Positions 1 through 8,617 of a stretch of 64,000 bases of DNA are shown in pieces. Numbering within the stretch: position 1 is the stretch's first letter; the number at the start of each line of letters is the position of its first letter. The stretch spans positions 124,001 to 188,000 of the forward strand of contig NZ_JAMYJR010000010.1 of the NCBI RefSeq assembly GCF_024137025.1, given 5' to 3'. The notes below the pieces were generated by a model. That model worked only from the letters and a program-made list of their open reading frames with translations. It was not told the origin of the DNA and ran no database searches. The translations under genes and the position numbers were made by a program. This DNA is from Paractinoplanes aksuensis. GTDB taxonomy: Bacteria > Actinomycetota > Actinomycetes > Mycobacteriales > Micromonosporaceae.

Positions 1-426
1 CCCGATGAATGGACCGATCTGCGTACGCAGATCGCGCGTCTCACCGCGGCCGTGTCCAGCCTGTTCGCGCCCGACCAGTTCAACCACGCGTTCCTCATGA
101 ACGCCAACGCCCAGGTCCACCTGCACGTGGTGCCACGGTATCGCTCACCCCGGAACTGGCAGGGGCACACGTTCGTCGACCCGCACTTCGGCGAGCTCTA
201 CGGCAAGGAGCAACAGATCCTCGACGGCCCGGACCTGGCCCTCTTGACCCGCCAGATCCGGGAGCGCCTGACTCGAGGAGGACTTCACCCCGTTGAGAAG
301 AGGTCTTCGAGTAGCGCCGCGGCGCAGAAGGCGGTCTCCGAGGGCTCCGAAAGCCCTCTCCAGCTCTGCCCGCCCCAGAAGCGCGTCGTCGCTCACGCTG
401 CTTCCAGATCGCGGGCGGAAAGGTAG
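1..426 (+). CDS. HIT family protein, 5' truncated by the window edge
   Basis: The reading frame is open from base 1, so the start lies outside the window. The visible part contains the histidine triad HLHVVPRY at about residues 40-47, the active-site signature of HIT nucleotide hydrolases/transferases, preceded by a segment (FNHAFLMNANAQ) typical of the fold. HIT proteins cleave or transfer nucleoside monophosphates from dinucleotide substrates; the specific substrate cannot be read here. After about residue 95 the sequence becomes low-complexity (Ser/Ala/Arg), and this tail runs 34 bp into the convergent gene, so the functional domain probably ends earlier. Confidence is high for the family, low for the tail. 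Confidence 0.8.
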   Translation, partial: PDEWTDLRTQIARLTAAVSSLFAPDQFNHAFLMNANAQVHLHVVPRYRSPRNWQGHTFVDPHFGELYGKEQQILDGPDLALLTRQIRERLTRGGLHPVEKRSSSSAAAQKAVSEGSESPLQLCPPQKRVVAHAASRSRAER

Positions 427-773
427 ACGCCGTGCTTACGGAAAGCGGCCGGAGCGGTGACCAGCGCCTCCATACGCTTGGAAGGAAGCGAGGAGGTGAA
501 CCAGGGGGTGGCGAGGTGCCGCGACCTCGTCCACTCGGGCGGAGCCAAATCCATCTGGGCGGCTAGATGCTCAGCCAGAGCCGCCAGCAGGACATCCCAT
601 TTGTCAGTGCCGATGGGTGCGGGCTCGTCGCGGATCAGCTCGACCTGCCGCTCGGCGGGTTCCCACCGGTACTCCTCGAGGAATTCCCAGACGTACTTCC
701 ACTGGGTCTCCTCGTCCCTCTCGCGCACCAGAAACAGAGCGAGGGCAGCCATGGTCATGGGTTGATAAGACAT
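393..773 (-). CDS. conserved-looking hypothetical protein, about 126 aa
   Basis: I do not recognise a named domain. The protein is acidic and rich in aromatic residues in its first half (WKYVWEFLEEYRWEP) and ends with an ordered segment, PWFTSSLPSKRMEALV then AFRKHGVYLSARDLE. That organisation looks like a real folded protein rather than a shadow frame. I chose the ATG at 773 (MSYQPMTMAAL) because it has a purine-rich GGGCAGG stretch upstream; a GTG at 800 would add nine residues. There is no signal peptide or membrane segment. It is convergent with the HIT gene and its 3' end overlaps it. No function is assigned. Confidence 0.6.
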   Translation of the reverse strand: MSYQPMTMAALALFLVRERDEETQWKYVWEFLEEYRWEPAERQVELIRDEPAPIGTDKWDVLLAALAEHLAAQMDLAPPEWTRSRHLATPWFTSSLPSKRMEALVTAPAAFRKHGVYLSARDLEAA

Positions 774-815
774 GGCCGCCTGCCCTTCTTCATCTGCCAC
801 ACGGTATTACCGATC

Positions 816-3800
816 CTACGTGCGACGGGTCAGGCGCCACCACACCGAGGGGTCGGACGTCGTGGCGTCGGCGCGCAGGTCCACCCGTACGCCCGAAGCT
901 TGAACTGTGCCGACCGGCTGGCCCGCGGTCACCGAAGCGCCCGGAGCGGTCGTACTGACCTTGAGCGGGACGGTCAGGCCGGGCCAGCCGACCACCTTGA
1001 GCGGCGTGGCCGGGCGGACCGGGGTGGTGTCGCCCCAAGCCGTACGGATCTCACCCACCGGATCGGCCGGAAGCAGCGTGTACTGCTTGACCGTCTGACG
1101 GACCGCGCGCAGCAGGGTCTTGATCTCTTTGTTGACGTTGGCCAGCTGCTCCGGTGTGTTGAGTCCGGGCTGGTTGAACACGGCCCCGACGATGGTCAGC
1201 TTGCGCCCGCCGACGGTGAGACGCGCGGCGAACAGCAGACAGCCGCCGGCCTCATCGGTCGACCCGGTCTTGATTCCGAACACGCCCTGCACGCCGAGCA
1301 GGTCGTTGTAGTTCCGGATCTTGCCGGCGACCGGGATGGTGGCGCTGGGCAGCGCGACGATCTCGGCGAAGACCTCCGACTTGAGCGCGGCCCGGGCCAG
1401 CTTGACCTGATCGGGGGCGGTGCTGATGGTCGTGGGCAGGTAGCCGCTGGGGTCGGTGTACTTGGTGTCGGCCATGCCCAGGTCGTCGGCGGCGGCGTTC
1501 ATCTTGTCGACGAAGGCGCTCTCCGAGCCGGCGTCCCAGATCGCCAGCTGGTGGGCGATGTTGTTGGCCGAGGGCAGCATGAGGGCCTCGATGGCGTCGC
1601 GCTCGGTCAGCTTCTCCCCGACCCGCACGGGTACGAGGGACTGGTTGCTGGCGATCCGGGCCTGGTAGTCGGCGACGTCGGCGGCGGTCACGGTGAGGGA
1701 CGGGCCCTCTTCGTCCCCGCTGAGGGGGTGGTCGCGCAGGATTACGTACGCGGTCATGACCTTGGCGACGCTGCCGATGGGGGCGGCTTCGTCGGGGCCT
1801 GAGCCGCCCAGCCGGCCGAGGCCCTCGATCATGAGCTCGGCTGAGCCCTGGTCGGGCCATGGCAGGTCAGGCGCCTTGCCGGGGACCTTCATGGTGGCGG
1901 CGACCGTGGTGGCCAGGGTGGCCGCCGGCAAGGATCGGGTGAGCTGCGCGGTGGCGCCGGCGCCCAGCAGGGCTACCAGCAGCACTGCGGTGATCAGTAC
2001 GGCCAGGAGGCGCTTCCGGCGGCGGGGAGTGGTGGTGCCGCCGCCGTACTGGGTGGGCCCGCGGCCGTACTGGGCCGGCTGCGGGGCGGGCTGGGATGCG
2101 CCGCCGTAGACGTTGCCCGGGGCGGGTCTCGGTGGTGTGAGCGGGTTCTGCTCGGGCCGGGGTGCCGGGATCGCGGCTGAGTTCGGGCGTTCGCGGGGTG
2201 GGCTCGCGAGCGGCGTCATCGGCGCAGTGCGGTCGGGGTCGTTCGGAGACTTCACCGGGCGGACCCCGGGCGTGATGGGCACCGCCAACGAACTGGCGGC
2301 ACGTGGCTCGTCCCGGGAGGGTTTCTGCTCAGGCGGCGGCGCTGGGACGGCTCGCATCGCCGTCGTACGGTCCGGGTCCGTGGCGGCAGGGATCGTCGTC
2401 GTGCGGTCGGGGTCTTGGCCGGCCGGGCGAGCCGTTGGGCGGGCGGGGTCTACGTCGGCGGGGGCCGGGGTCGTGCGGTCGTGGTCTTCGGCGGCGGGGG
2501 CAGCCGTTGTGTCACCCCCGACAGACCCGGCTCCTCCTCGGCGGTCCGCAGCGTGTCCGGGAGTTGTCGCGGCCGGAAACACGGTCGTGCGGTCCGGGTC
2601 TGACGCGGTCGAGCGGTCGGGTTGCGGGCCCTCCGCTCGTTTGTCGGGCGGTACTACTCCGAGCGGCGCTGTGAGATCAGGGTCGTGGTGGGCGGGGCTG
2701 GCAGCGCCCGGCTCCGACGCTCCCCGGCCGGCCGGCGTCCTCTGCTGAGCCGATTGCGCGCCCGGGACCGCTGACGATGCCGTCGCCTGTGGATAGTTCG
2801 ACGAGTGACCGACGCCGCCTGTGGACAACCGATTCGGATCGTCTTGATCGGCGTAAAATCGGCCACCACCTCCCCCTCCCACAGTGGGTGGGCTGACGTC
2901 TGTGGGCCGGCCGGCGTTCTTGGGCGAGCCGTCTGCCGGTCGGCCCTCTGCGGGCCGGTCAACGTTTGCGGGCGGGCCGGCGTTCGCGGGTTGATCGTCT
3001 GTGGGTCGGTCAACGTTTGAGGGGCGGCCGTCTTCGGGCCGGTCGACGTTCGCGGGCGGGCCGGCGTTCGCGGGTCGATCGTCTGCGGGTCGGCCGGCGT
3101 TCGTGGGCGACTTGACGTCAATGGGGTGGCCGACGGCTGGGGGCGAATCACCGTTCGCGGGCCGGCTGACATCTGCGGGCGAGCTGACGTCTTCAGGCCG
3201 GCCTCGGTTCGTGGCTGAGCCGAAGTCTGCCGGCCGCTTGGCGTTCGCGGTTGACCCGAGGTCTGTGGGTCGGCTGGGGCGCGGGAGCGAGCTGAGGTCC
3301 GCGGGCCGACCGCTGTTTGCGGGCGAGCCCAGATCAGTAGGCCGGCCGGGGTACGCGGACGAGCCAAGGTCCGTGGGTCGACTGCTCTTTGCCGGCGTGC
3401 CAGAGCCTGTGGGTTGGCCGATGGCTGCGGCCGGGCTGCCAGCTGTAGAGGGCCTGACAAGCGCAGGGGAGCTGGCATCCGCGGATGGCCCGGCAGCTGC
3501 CGGCGGGCGTGCAGCCGTGAACGGCTCGGTGGGTGCGGGCGAGTTGGCGTCCCCGGATGGCCCGCCGGCTGACGGCGGGCGCGCAGCCGTGAACGGCCCG
3601 GCGGGTGCAGGCGAGCCGGCGTCCGAGGAGGGCCCGCCAGCCGCGGGCGGGCTGATGACCGTTGGTGGCTCGCCAGCCGCGGGCGGGCTGACGACCGTGG
3701 GTGGCTCGGCATCACTTGAGGGCAGCGGGCCCGCCGCCGGCTTTTCGGGGTCGGCGGATGCCGCGCCCGTCGCGGGGATGGCCTCGGTGGGTTCATCCTC

Positions 3801-3851
3801 CGTCGATGGGATCGGCTGGGTCTGGTCCGTCGGCTTGGCCGGCTGCGTCAC
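816..3851 (-). CDS. D-alanyl-D-alanine carboxypeptidase (peptidase S11, DacA/DacC type) with long repetitive N-terminal region
   Basis: Penicillin-binding protein 5-like D,D-carboxypeptidase, which trims the terminal D-Ala of peptidoglycan pentapeptides outside the membrane. Seen: about 610 residues of Pro/Ser/Ala/Arg-rich low-complexity sequence with degenerate repeats of the GRPTDLGSPAN kind, then a basic stop and one membrane segment (RRRKRLLAVLITAVLLVALL), then the catalytic domain with SVAK (SxxK nucleophile, about residue 694), SAN (about 757) and KTGS (about 860), and a beta-rich C-terminal domain. The long N-terminal part would be cytoplasmic if this is a single-pass type II protein, as in actinobacterial relatives with Pro-rich N-termini. 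I chose the GTG at 3851 because GGAGAGGGG lies upstream; an ATG at 3914 adds 21 residues. Family confidence is high, start moderate. Confidence 0.88.
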   Translation of the reverse strand: MTQPAKPTDQTQPIPSTEDEPTEAIPATGAASADPEKPAAGPLPSSDAEPPTVVSPPAAGEPPTVISPPAAGGPSSDAGSPAPAGPFTAARPPSAGGPSGDANSPAPTEPFTAARPPAAAGPSADASSPALVRPSTAGSPAAAIGQPTGSGTPAKSSRPTDLGSSAYPGRPTDLGSPANSGRPADLSSLPRPSRPTDLGSTANAKRPADFGSATNRGRPEDVSSPADVSRPANGDSPPAVGHPIDVKSPTNAGRPADDRPANAGPPANVDRPEDGRPSNVDRPTDDQPANAGPPANVDRPAEGRPADGSPKNAGRPTDVSPPTVGGGGGGRFYADQDDPNRLSTGGVGHSSNYPQATASSAVPGAQSAQQRTPAGRGASEPGAASPAHHDPDLTAPLGVVPPDKRAEGPQPDRSTASDPDRTTVFPAATTPGHAADRRGGAGSVGGDTTAAPAAEDHDRTTPAPADVDPARPTARPAGQDPDRTTTIPAATDPDRTTAMRAVPAPPPEQKPSRDEPRAASSLAVPITPGVRPVKSPNDPDRTAPMTPLASPPRERPNSAAIPAPRPEQNPLTPPRPAPGNVYGGASQPAPQPAQYGRGPTQYGGGTTTPRRRKRLLAVLITAVLLVALLGAGATAQLTRSLPAATLATTVAATMKVPGKAPDLPWPDQGSAELMIEGLGRLGGSGPDEAAPIGSVAKVMTAYVILRDHPLSGDEEGPSLTVTAADVADYQARIASNQSLVPVRVGEKLTERDAIEALMLPSANNIAHQLAIWDAGSESAFVDKMNAAADDLGMADTKYTDPSGYLPTTISTAPDQVKLARAALKSEVFAEIVALPSATIPVAGKIRNYNDLLGVQGVFGIKTGSTDEAGGCLLFAARLTVGGRKLTIVGAVFNQPGLNTPEQLANVNKEIKTLLRAVRQTVKQYTLLPADPVGEIRTAWGDTTPVRPATPLKVVGWPGLTVPLKVSTTAPGASVTAGQPVGTVQASGVRVDLRADATTSDPSVWWRLTRRT

Positions 3852-4014
3852 TACGTGTTGCCCCTCTCCGCCCGTCGGCCGGGCGCCCGGGCCAGTATCG
3901 CCGGGCCGCGCCACCCCGGCGCGGCCGCCGCCGCTGAACCCGGGGCGGGCCGGTGTCGTGTGGGTGATTGCGCCGCCGCACGATCACCGCTAGAACACCC
4001 CCGGGAGGTTCCGG

Positions 4015-5358
4015 ATGACCACCGCAACCCGGCCGCAGCTGCGGCTCACCGGTCAGGCCCGGGCGGCGTACGTGCTGCTCTGGGCCTTTCTGCTGCTCAA
4101 CCTCGTCATTGTCGAGCTCATGCTCACCCGCCCGAACACCCCGGCTCACAACACATTGACCACCATAGGCCGGGTTCTCGGCCTGCATCTCGGGTTCGCG
4201 CTGGCCCTGCAGCTGCTGCTGATCGCCCGTCTGCCGTTCCTCGACCGGCGCATCGGCCTGGACCGGCTCACCGGCTGGCACCGCTGGACCGGGTTCGCCA
4301 TTTTCTGGCTGGTGCTGCTGCATCCGACATTCGTGCTGCTCGGCTACTCCCAGCCGGGCAAGATCCCGATCCTGAGCGAGATCCCCACGCTGGCCAAGCA
4401 GTTGCCGGTGGCGCTCGGCATGATCGCGGCGATTCTGATCGGCGTCATCGCGGCGACCTCGGTGCGGGCCGTGCGCAAACGTGTTCCGTACGAGGCCTGG
4501 CACACGATCCACCTGCTGGTCTATGCGGTGATCGTGCTCGGCGTCGTCCACCAGGTCTACGAGGGCAGCGCCTTCAAGACCAACAACTACACCCAGGCGT
4601 ACTGGTGGGGGTTGTGGGCCTTCGCGATCGGGGCGCTGCTGACCGGCCGTGTCTTCCTGCCGTTGATCCGCAACCTCCGGCACCGGATGCGGGTGGCGGC
4701 GGTGGTGGCCGAGGCGCCCGACGTGGTGTCCGTGCATGTGACCGGGCGTGATCTGCACAAGCTGCACGCGCGGGCCGGGCAATTCTTCCTGTGGCGGTTC
4801 CCGGGTCACAACCGGTGGTGGCAGGTCAACCCGTGGTCACTCTCGGCTGCGCCCGATGGTCACTCGCTGCGATTGACAGCCAAAGCCATCGGTACGACCA
4901 GTGCCGGCCTGCGCGATCTGCCGGTCGGCACGCGGGTGTTCGCCGAGGGCCCGTACGGCGCTTTCACCGCGACCGGACGCACCCGCACCGACACCCTGCT
5001 GATCGCCGGAGGCATCGGCGTGACCCCGATCCGCGCGCTCCTCGAGGACGAGTCGCTCGACGGTGACATCGTGGTTCTCTACCGCGTACGCACTCCGGCC
5101 GACGCGGTGCTGCTGGGCGAGCTGCGCAATCTGGCCCGCTTGCGCGGCGCGCGCCTGCACCTGCTGACCGGCCGCACCGTCGAGGGCAACCAGCCGTTCA
5201 GCCCCGAGAACCTGCGCGGCCTCGTCCCCGACATCACCGAGCGCGACGTATACGTCTGTGGCCCGGCCGCCATGACCAATGCGGTGCTGCACAGCCTGCG
5301 AGCGCTGCGAGTGCCCGCCCGGCAACGCCACGCCGAGGTGTTCCGACTGGCCGCCTGA
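4015..5358 (+). CDS. ferric-reductase-like transmembrane flavoprotein (FAD/NAD(P)H oxidoreductase)
   Basis: The first ~215 residues hold about six hydrophobic segments with conserved-type histidines (around residues 59, 89, 103 and 163-180) that would bind heme in the ferric reductase/NOX fold. The cytosolic half is a ferredoxin-reductase module: NPWSLS near residue 272 (FAD binding), GPYGAF near 312, GGIGVTPIRALL near 332 (NAD(P)H pyrophosphate) and VCGPAAM near 415. It probably moves electrons from NAD(P)H across the membrane to an acceptor that is not evident from sequence. The start has a good ribosome binding site (GGGAGGT). It is divergent from dacC, and the next gene follows after 25 bp, so the two are likely co-transcribed. 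Confidence 0.88.
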   Translation: MTTATRPQLRLTGQARAAYVLLWAFLLLNLVIVELMLTRPNTPAHNTLTTIGRVLGLHLGFALALQLLLIARLPFLDRRIGLDRLTGWHRWTGFAIFWLVLLHPTFVLLGYSQPGKIPILSEIPTLAKQLPVALGMIAAILIGVIAATSVRAVRKRVPYEAWHTIHLLVYAVIVLGVVHQVYEGSAFKTNNYTQAYWWGLWAFAIGALLTGRVFLPLIRNLRHRMRVAAVVAEAPDVVSVHVTGRDLHKLHARAGQFFLWRFPGHNRWWQVNPWSLSAAPDGHSLRLTAKAIGTTSAGLRDLPVGTRVFAEGPYGAFTATGRTRTDTLLIAGGIGVTPIRALLEDESLDGDIVVLYRVRTPADAVLLGELRNLARLRGARLHLLTGRTVEGNQPFSPENLRGLVPDITERDVYVCGPAAMTNAVLHSLRALRVPARQRHAEVFRLAA

Positions 5359-5383
5359 CCGGCAGAAGCGGAGGATCAGGGGC

Positions 5384-5785
5384 ATGACCACTGATACGGC
5401 CCACATCGCGGAGCGCATCGACCGCCCGGCCAACGACGTCTACGCGTACGTGTCCAACCCCGCCAACCTGACGGCCTGGGCGCCCGGTCTGGGCGAGTCG
5501 GTGGAGCAGGAGGACGGCGACTGGTACGTGCATTCGGCGGCCCTGGGCGGCCGGGTCCGCGTCGAGTTCGCCCCCAAGAACGGCTTCGGCGTCCTCGACC
5601 ACCTGGTCACCCTCGAGTCGGGCCGGCAGTTCCTGAACCCGGTCCGCGTCGTCCCCTACGGCGACGGCTCCGAGATCGTCTTTTCCGTACGCCGCCCGCC
5701 CGGCACGCCCGACGCCGACTTCGCCCGCGACAGCGACAACGTCGCCGCCGACCTGGCCCGTCTGAAGCAGATCCTGGAGAAGTGA
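5384..5785 (+). CDS. SRPBCC family protein
   Basis: This 133-residue protein has the order expected of the START/Bet v1-like SRPBCC fold: an N-terminal strand with IAERIDRPANDVYAYVS, the loop PANLTAWAPG, a central WYVHSAALGGRVRVEF strand pair and a C-terminal helix ending in DLARLKQILEK. Family members bind hydrophobic ligands or act as small cyclases/hydrolases; no ligand can be inferred. The ATG at 5384 is preceded by GAGGATCAGGGG, an adequate ribosome binding site. It lies 25 bp after the ferric-reductase-like gene in the same direction, so a functional link is plausible but unproven. Confidence 0.85.
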   Translation: MTTDTAHIAERIDRPANDVYAYVSNPANLTAWAPGLGESVEQEDGDWYVHSAALGGRVRVEFAPKNGFGVLDHLVTLESGRQFLNPVRVVPYGDGSEIVFSVRRPPGTPDADFARDSDNVAADLARLKQILEK

Positions 5786-5819
5786 GGAACCTCCACCCCG
5801 GCACGGGTGTCCATCGGTT

Positions 5820-6380
5820 GTGACAAGCCGACATCTCCGCGCCGGATGGGCCGCCCTGCTCGCGGTCCTGGTGGCCGCCTGCTCGACCTCACCCACGCCG
5901 AGCGGGCCGCCATCCACGCCGACGGGGCCCTCCGCGCCGTCCGCGGCAACCGGGCCGTCCGCGCCGACCGGGTCGCCGTCCGGCGACGCGCGGCCGGACT
6001 CGGTCGACTGCGCCCACGACATCGGCGGCCGCCCGCCGGACGACAACTTCCGCCTCGTACTCGACTCGGTGGCCCTACCCACTCGGGTGCTGGAAGCACA
6101 CGATTCCGGCGAGCCCGGCCGCTTGTTCGCCAAGACCGGCCTGCTCGTACGGGCCGACCGAGCCATCGAAATGACCGTGACCACGCCCGGCGTGACCCTC
6201 GGCTGGGGCAGCCCCGGCCCGGAAGGCACAACGATCAGGGTGCCACCCTGCCCGAGCCCGCAGGGCTGGCTGGCCTTCGCCGGCGGCTACGAAGTCACCG
6301 CACCCACCTGCGTAGCGCTGACCGTACGGGCCGGCGGCCGCGAGCAACAAGCCGAGGTGAGCGTCGGCGCCGAGTGCTGA
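5820..6380 (+). CDS. putative lipoprotein
   Basis: The protein opens with a short basic region, a hydrophobic stretch and the lipobox LVAAC, so it should be exported, lipidated and membrane anchored on the outside. A Ser/Thr/Pro/Gly-rich linker of about 35 residues follows the cysteine, then a compact domain of ~125 residues with three cysteines (in VDCAHD, PPCPS, APTCVAL) that could pair in disulfides. I do not recognise the domain. The GTG start at 5820 gives the complete signal peptide; no strong ribosome binding site is visible. It follows the SRPBCC gene after 34 bp. Confidence 0.75.
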   Translation: MTSRHLRAGWAALLAVLVAACSTSPTPSGPPSTPTGPSAPSAATGPSAPTGSPSGDARPDSVDCAHDIGGRPPDDNFRLVLDSVALPTRVLEAHDSGEPGRLFAKTGLLVRADRAIEMTVTTPGVTLGWGSPGPEGTTIRVPPCPSPQGWLAFAGGYEVTAPTCVALTVRAGGREQQAEVSVGAEC

Positions 6381-6411
6381 CCCGCGGCCCCGGCGATCGG
6401 TCTCGTCCCGC

Positions 6412-6482
6412 GCCGCGGAAAGCCTCCGGGCCGCGGGAAGCCTCCGGGCCGCGGGGAGCTCTGCGCCGTGGGAAGGCTCCGG
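6412..6482. repeat. short tandem repeat between convergent genes (17-18 bp, 4 copies)
   Basis: Four head-to-tail copies of a unit like gccgcggaaagcctccgg fill most of the gap between the lipoprotein gene and the convergent hydrolase gene. The first two copies differ at one base; the third and fourth are more diverged. The GC-rich unit is part-complementary to itself and could fold as RNA. No coding role is evident. Confidence 0.65.
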
Positions 6483-6492
6483 GCGGCCGCGC

Positions 6493-7287
6493 TCAGTCGT
6501 GTTTCGGCAGGAAGTCGATCAGCGCCGCGGCGAACTGCTCCGGGCCCGTGTGGGAGGCGAAATGTGACTGACCACGAAGGATGGTGCGGGCGGCCGACGG
6601 CAGCGCGGCGGCCAGAGCCTCCATCGTGTCGGGCATCGGCGGCCAGGTGTCGCTGCCCTGCAACAGCAGCGTCGGCACGGCGATCCCGGCCCAGCGCGCG
6701 AGATCAGTCGTATCAGCAGTCATGGCCTCCAGGTCATGCAGGCAGCCGATCGCCTCGGACTCCGGCGGCGCGGCAACGGCCGGCAGGATCGCCGCCGGTA
6801 CGCGGGCCACCTCTGCCGCCAGCAGCCGTGCCGCCCCGACCAGATCCCCACCGTCGAGCAGCGCGCGGTACCGGCTGAGCACCCCGATCAGAGCCGGCCC
6901 GGCCGAGAAGAGCGGTGGCTCGAACGCCACCAGCGACCGGATCCCCGCTGACGCCAGCCCGGCATGTAGGGCAACAGTGGCCCCGTACGACGTGCCAACC
7001 ACATGCGCCGTGCCACCCGCCGCCTCGATCACAGTCCGCAGATCGCCCACATCATCGGCGAAGGTCTTGGGCCGTGCGCATTCACCACTGGGCGCATAAC
7101 CCCGCCGCGCGTACGTCCACAGCTCGAACCGCTCCCGCAGGAACGGCACCACCGGTTCCCACGAGTCGAGCCCACCCGCCGACCCGTGCACCAACACCAC
7201 AGGCGGCCCATCACCGGTCCGATTCGCCGCCAGCCGGGTCCCGTCTTCGGTTGTCAGAAGCACCCGATCAAGGTAGCGCCCGGTCAC
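6493..7287 (-). CDS. alpha/beta hydrolase
   Basis: Classic alpha/beta-hydrolase layout in 264 residues: oxyanion-hole segment VVLVHGSAGGLDSW near residue 30-43, nucleophile elbow GTSYG with Ser100, a lid region around 140-190, an acidic residue in GSDTWPP near 215 and the catalytic His in GQSHFAS near 242. It is soluble, with no signal peptide. The substrate is not predictable; esterase or C-C hydrolase activity is equally possible. The gene stands alone, convergent with the lipoprotein gene and divergent from the DUF6082-like gene. The start is the ATG beginning MTGRYLDRVLL; a TTG or GTG just inside cannot be excluded. Confidence 0.85.
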   Translation of the reverse strand: MTGRYLDRVLLTTEDGTRLAANRTGDGPPVVLVHGSAGGLDSWEPVVPFLRERFELWTYARRGYAPSGECARPKTFADDVGDLRTVIEAAGGTAHVVGTSYGATVALHAGLASAGIRSLVAFEPPLFSAGPALIGVLSRYRALLDGGDLVGAARLLAAEVARVPAAILPAVAAPPESEAIGCLHDLEAMTADTTDLARWAGIAVPTLLLQGSDTWPPMPDTMEALAAALPSAARTILRGQSHFASHTGPEQFAAALIDFLPKHD

Positions 7288-7368
7288 TCCACCATCGTGC
7301 GGTGCCTGAGCGCTCGTCTGAATGTTGCCCAGAGTGCTCTGCTTGCAACTGAAGGTAACTATGGCCGA

Positions 7369-8001
7369 GTGAAGACGATTCGTGTTTCAGTGCATCGCAG
7401 TTGGGTCATGGCAGTCGTTGGTGGGACGGCTGTCGTCGGCTTCTTTGCCATGATCGTGGTTTCGCCCTGGCTGCTGGATTCGACTGTAGGCCGGTCCGAG
7501 GACTGGCACAGGCTCTCAGAGGTGGGGCAAGCTTACGGCGGCGTATCCGCGATCCTGGCGGGACTTGCCTTCTGTGGCATCGCCGGTTCGCTGCTGCTTC
7601 AATGGCGTCAGGTCCGTCTGACTCAAGTCATGCTGCTGCGCGAACGTCACTTCGAGCTGGCGAGAATCGCCGTGGACGATCCCTCAATGGCCTTTCCGAG
7701 AATCACCGGCAAGTCCGACGTGGAGGCGCGCAGGTTAATGGTGCTCAACCTGTGGGTTGCGCATTGGTCGATGCTCTGGAACACAGGGCAACTCAGTCCG
7801 CAGGGGCTGGCCGCCCAATTCGATCTTCTCTTTAGTGAGCCCGCAGCCGTCGAATGGTGGTCTCTGGTTGGAGCGAGGTGGTCCGGCGATCCCAGTCTCA
7901 ACCGGCGGGGAAGAGAATTCCAGACTATGGCGAACGAGGCTCATCAACGCGCCGTTGCCGCACAATCCGCCGCTGATGGGCAAGCTGGGGGAGCGCCTTA
8001 A
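7369..8001 (+). CDS. DUF6082-like membrane-anchored protein
   Basis: A 210-residue protein with two hydrophobic segments near the N-terminus (about residues 14-33 and 58-78) followed by a soluble, mostly helical part with QWRQVRLTQVMLLRERHFELARIAVDDP and several tryptophans. This two-helix plus WRQV...RERHFEL arrangement matches the actinobacterial DUF6082 proteins I know; their function is unknown. I chose the GTG at 7369 (VKTIRVSVHRSW), since an upstream extension would run into the hydrolase promoter region. Its 3' end overlaps the convergent small gene by 77 bp. GC content is visibly lower than in neighbouring genes. Confidence 0.7.
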   Translation: MKTIRVSVHRSWVMAVVGGTAVVGFFAMIVVSPWLLDSTVGRSEDWHRLSEVGQAYGGVSAILAGLAFCGIAGSLLLQWRQVRLTQVMLLRERHFELARIAVDDPSMAFPRITGKSDVEARRLMVLNLWVAHWSMLWNTGQLSPQGLAAQFDLLFSEPAAVEWWSLVGARWSGDPSLNRRGREFQTMANEAHQRAVAAQSAADGQAGGAP

Positions 8002-8407
8002 GAACTGGGCGTACCCGACTGGGGGCTTGTGTCGTGAGAAGGCTCGGTGCGGCACGGTTCCGGCGGGCCAAGGTCGACAGCAATGTCGACGCCGCGGACC
8101 CCGCCAGGGCAAGCACCAGTTCCCATGTCGCCCCCAACATTACTTCCTTCGGGACGACGACGATGCGCTCGTAGTCGGCCACCCCGGCATCGGTCGGCAG
8201 TTGGGATCGGAGCACGTCGGTGTGGTGTGTCCCGACGATCGCGAAATTGCCGTCCGCCAGCCTGAAGATTGCGGGGCACGTGACGTTCGTGGAGCACCTC
8301 GGCGGGGGCCCGACGCGGCGGTCGATGCGGGAGGATGGCCGGGCGCCGTCGCCCAGCGGAGTAGATGATACGGCTGCAATTCCTGGAGAGTTCGACATCT
8401 GACTCAC
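7925..8407 (-). CDS. small hypothetical protein, probably with an extended C-terminus
   Basis: The core (about residues 32-85) reads NVTCPAIFRLADGNFAIVG, then TDVLRSQLPTDAGVADYERIVVVPKEVM, which has the look of a short conserved actinobacterial protein of unknown function. After that core come ~70 residues rich in Arg/Leu/Pro that overlap the end of the DUF6082-like gene on the other strand, so an original stop codon may have been lost. The GTG at 8407 is preceded by AAGGGGGA and fits better than the distant ATG at 8494. No motif suggests a reaction. Confidence 0.55.
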   Translation of the reverse strand: MSQMSNSPGIAAVSSTPLGDGARPSSRIDRRVGPPPRCSTNVTCPAIFRLADGNFAIVGTHHTDVLRSQLPTDAGVADYERIVVVPKEVMLGATWELVLALAGSAASTLLSTLARRNRAAPSLLTTQAPSRVRPVLKALPQLAHQRRIVRQRRVDEPRSP

Positions 8408-8617
8408 GCAACCATCCCCCTTGGCGGCACGTGGCCACGGAGGTATCCGAGATTTGAAGATAACTGGTCCTGCTCTCGGGATGGGCTCGGTCATGAGTCG
8501 CTGAGTGCCGATGTCGCTCTAGATCACATACGGGTTGGCGCCGTTCCGGTGGACAGCCGTCTGTGCGCGGGGAAGGCTGGGTGGAGCGTTAACGATGGTC
8601 AGGAAGAGGGAATCAGG

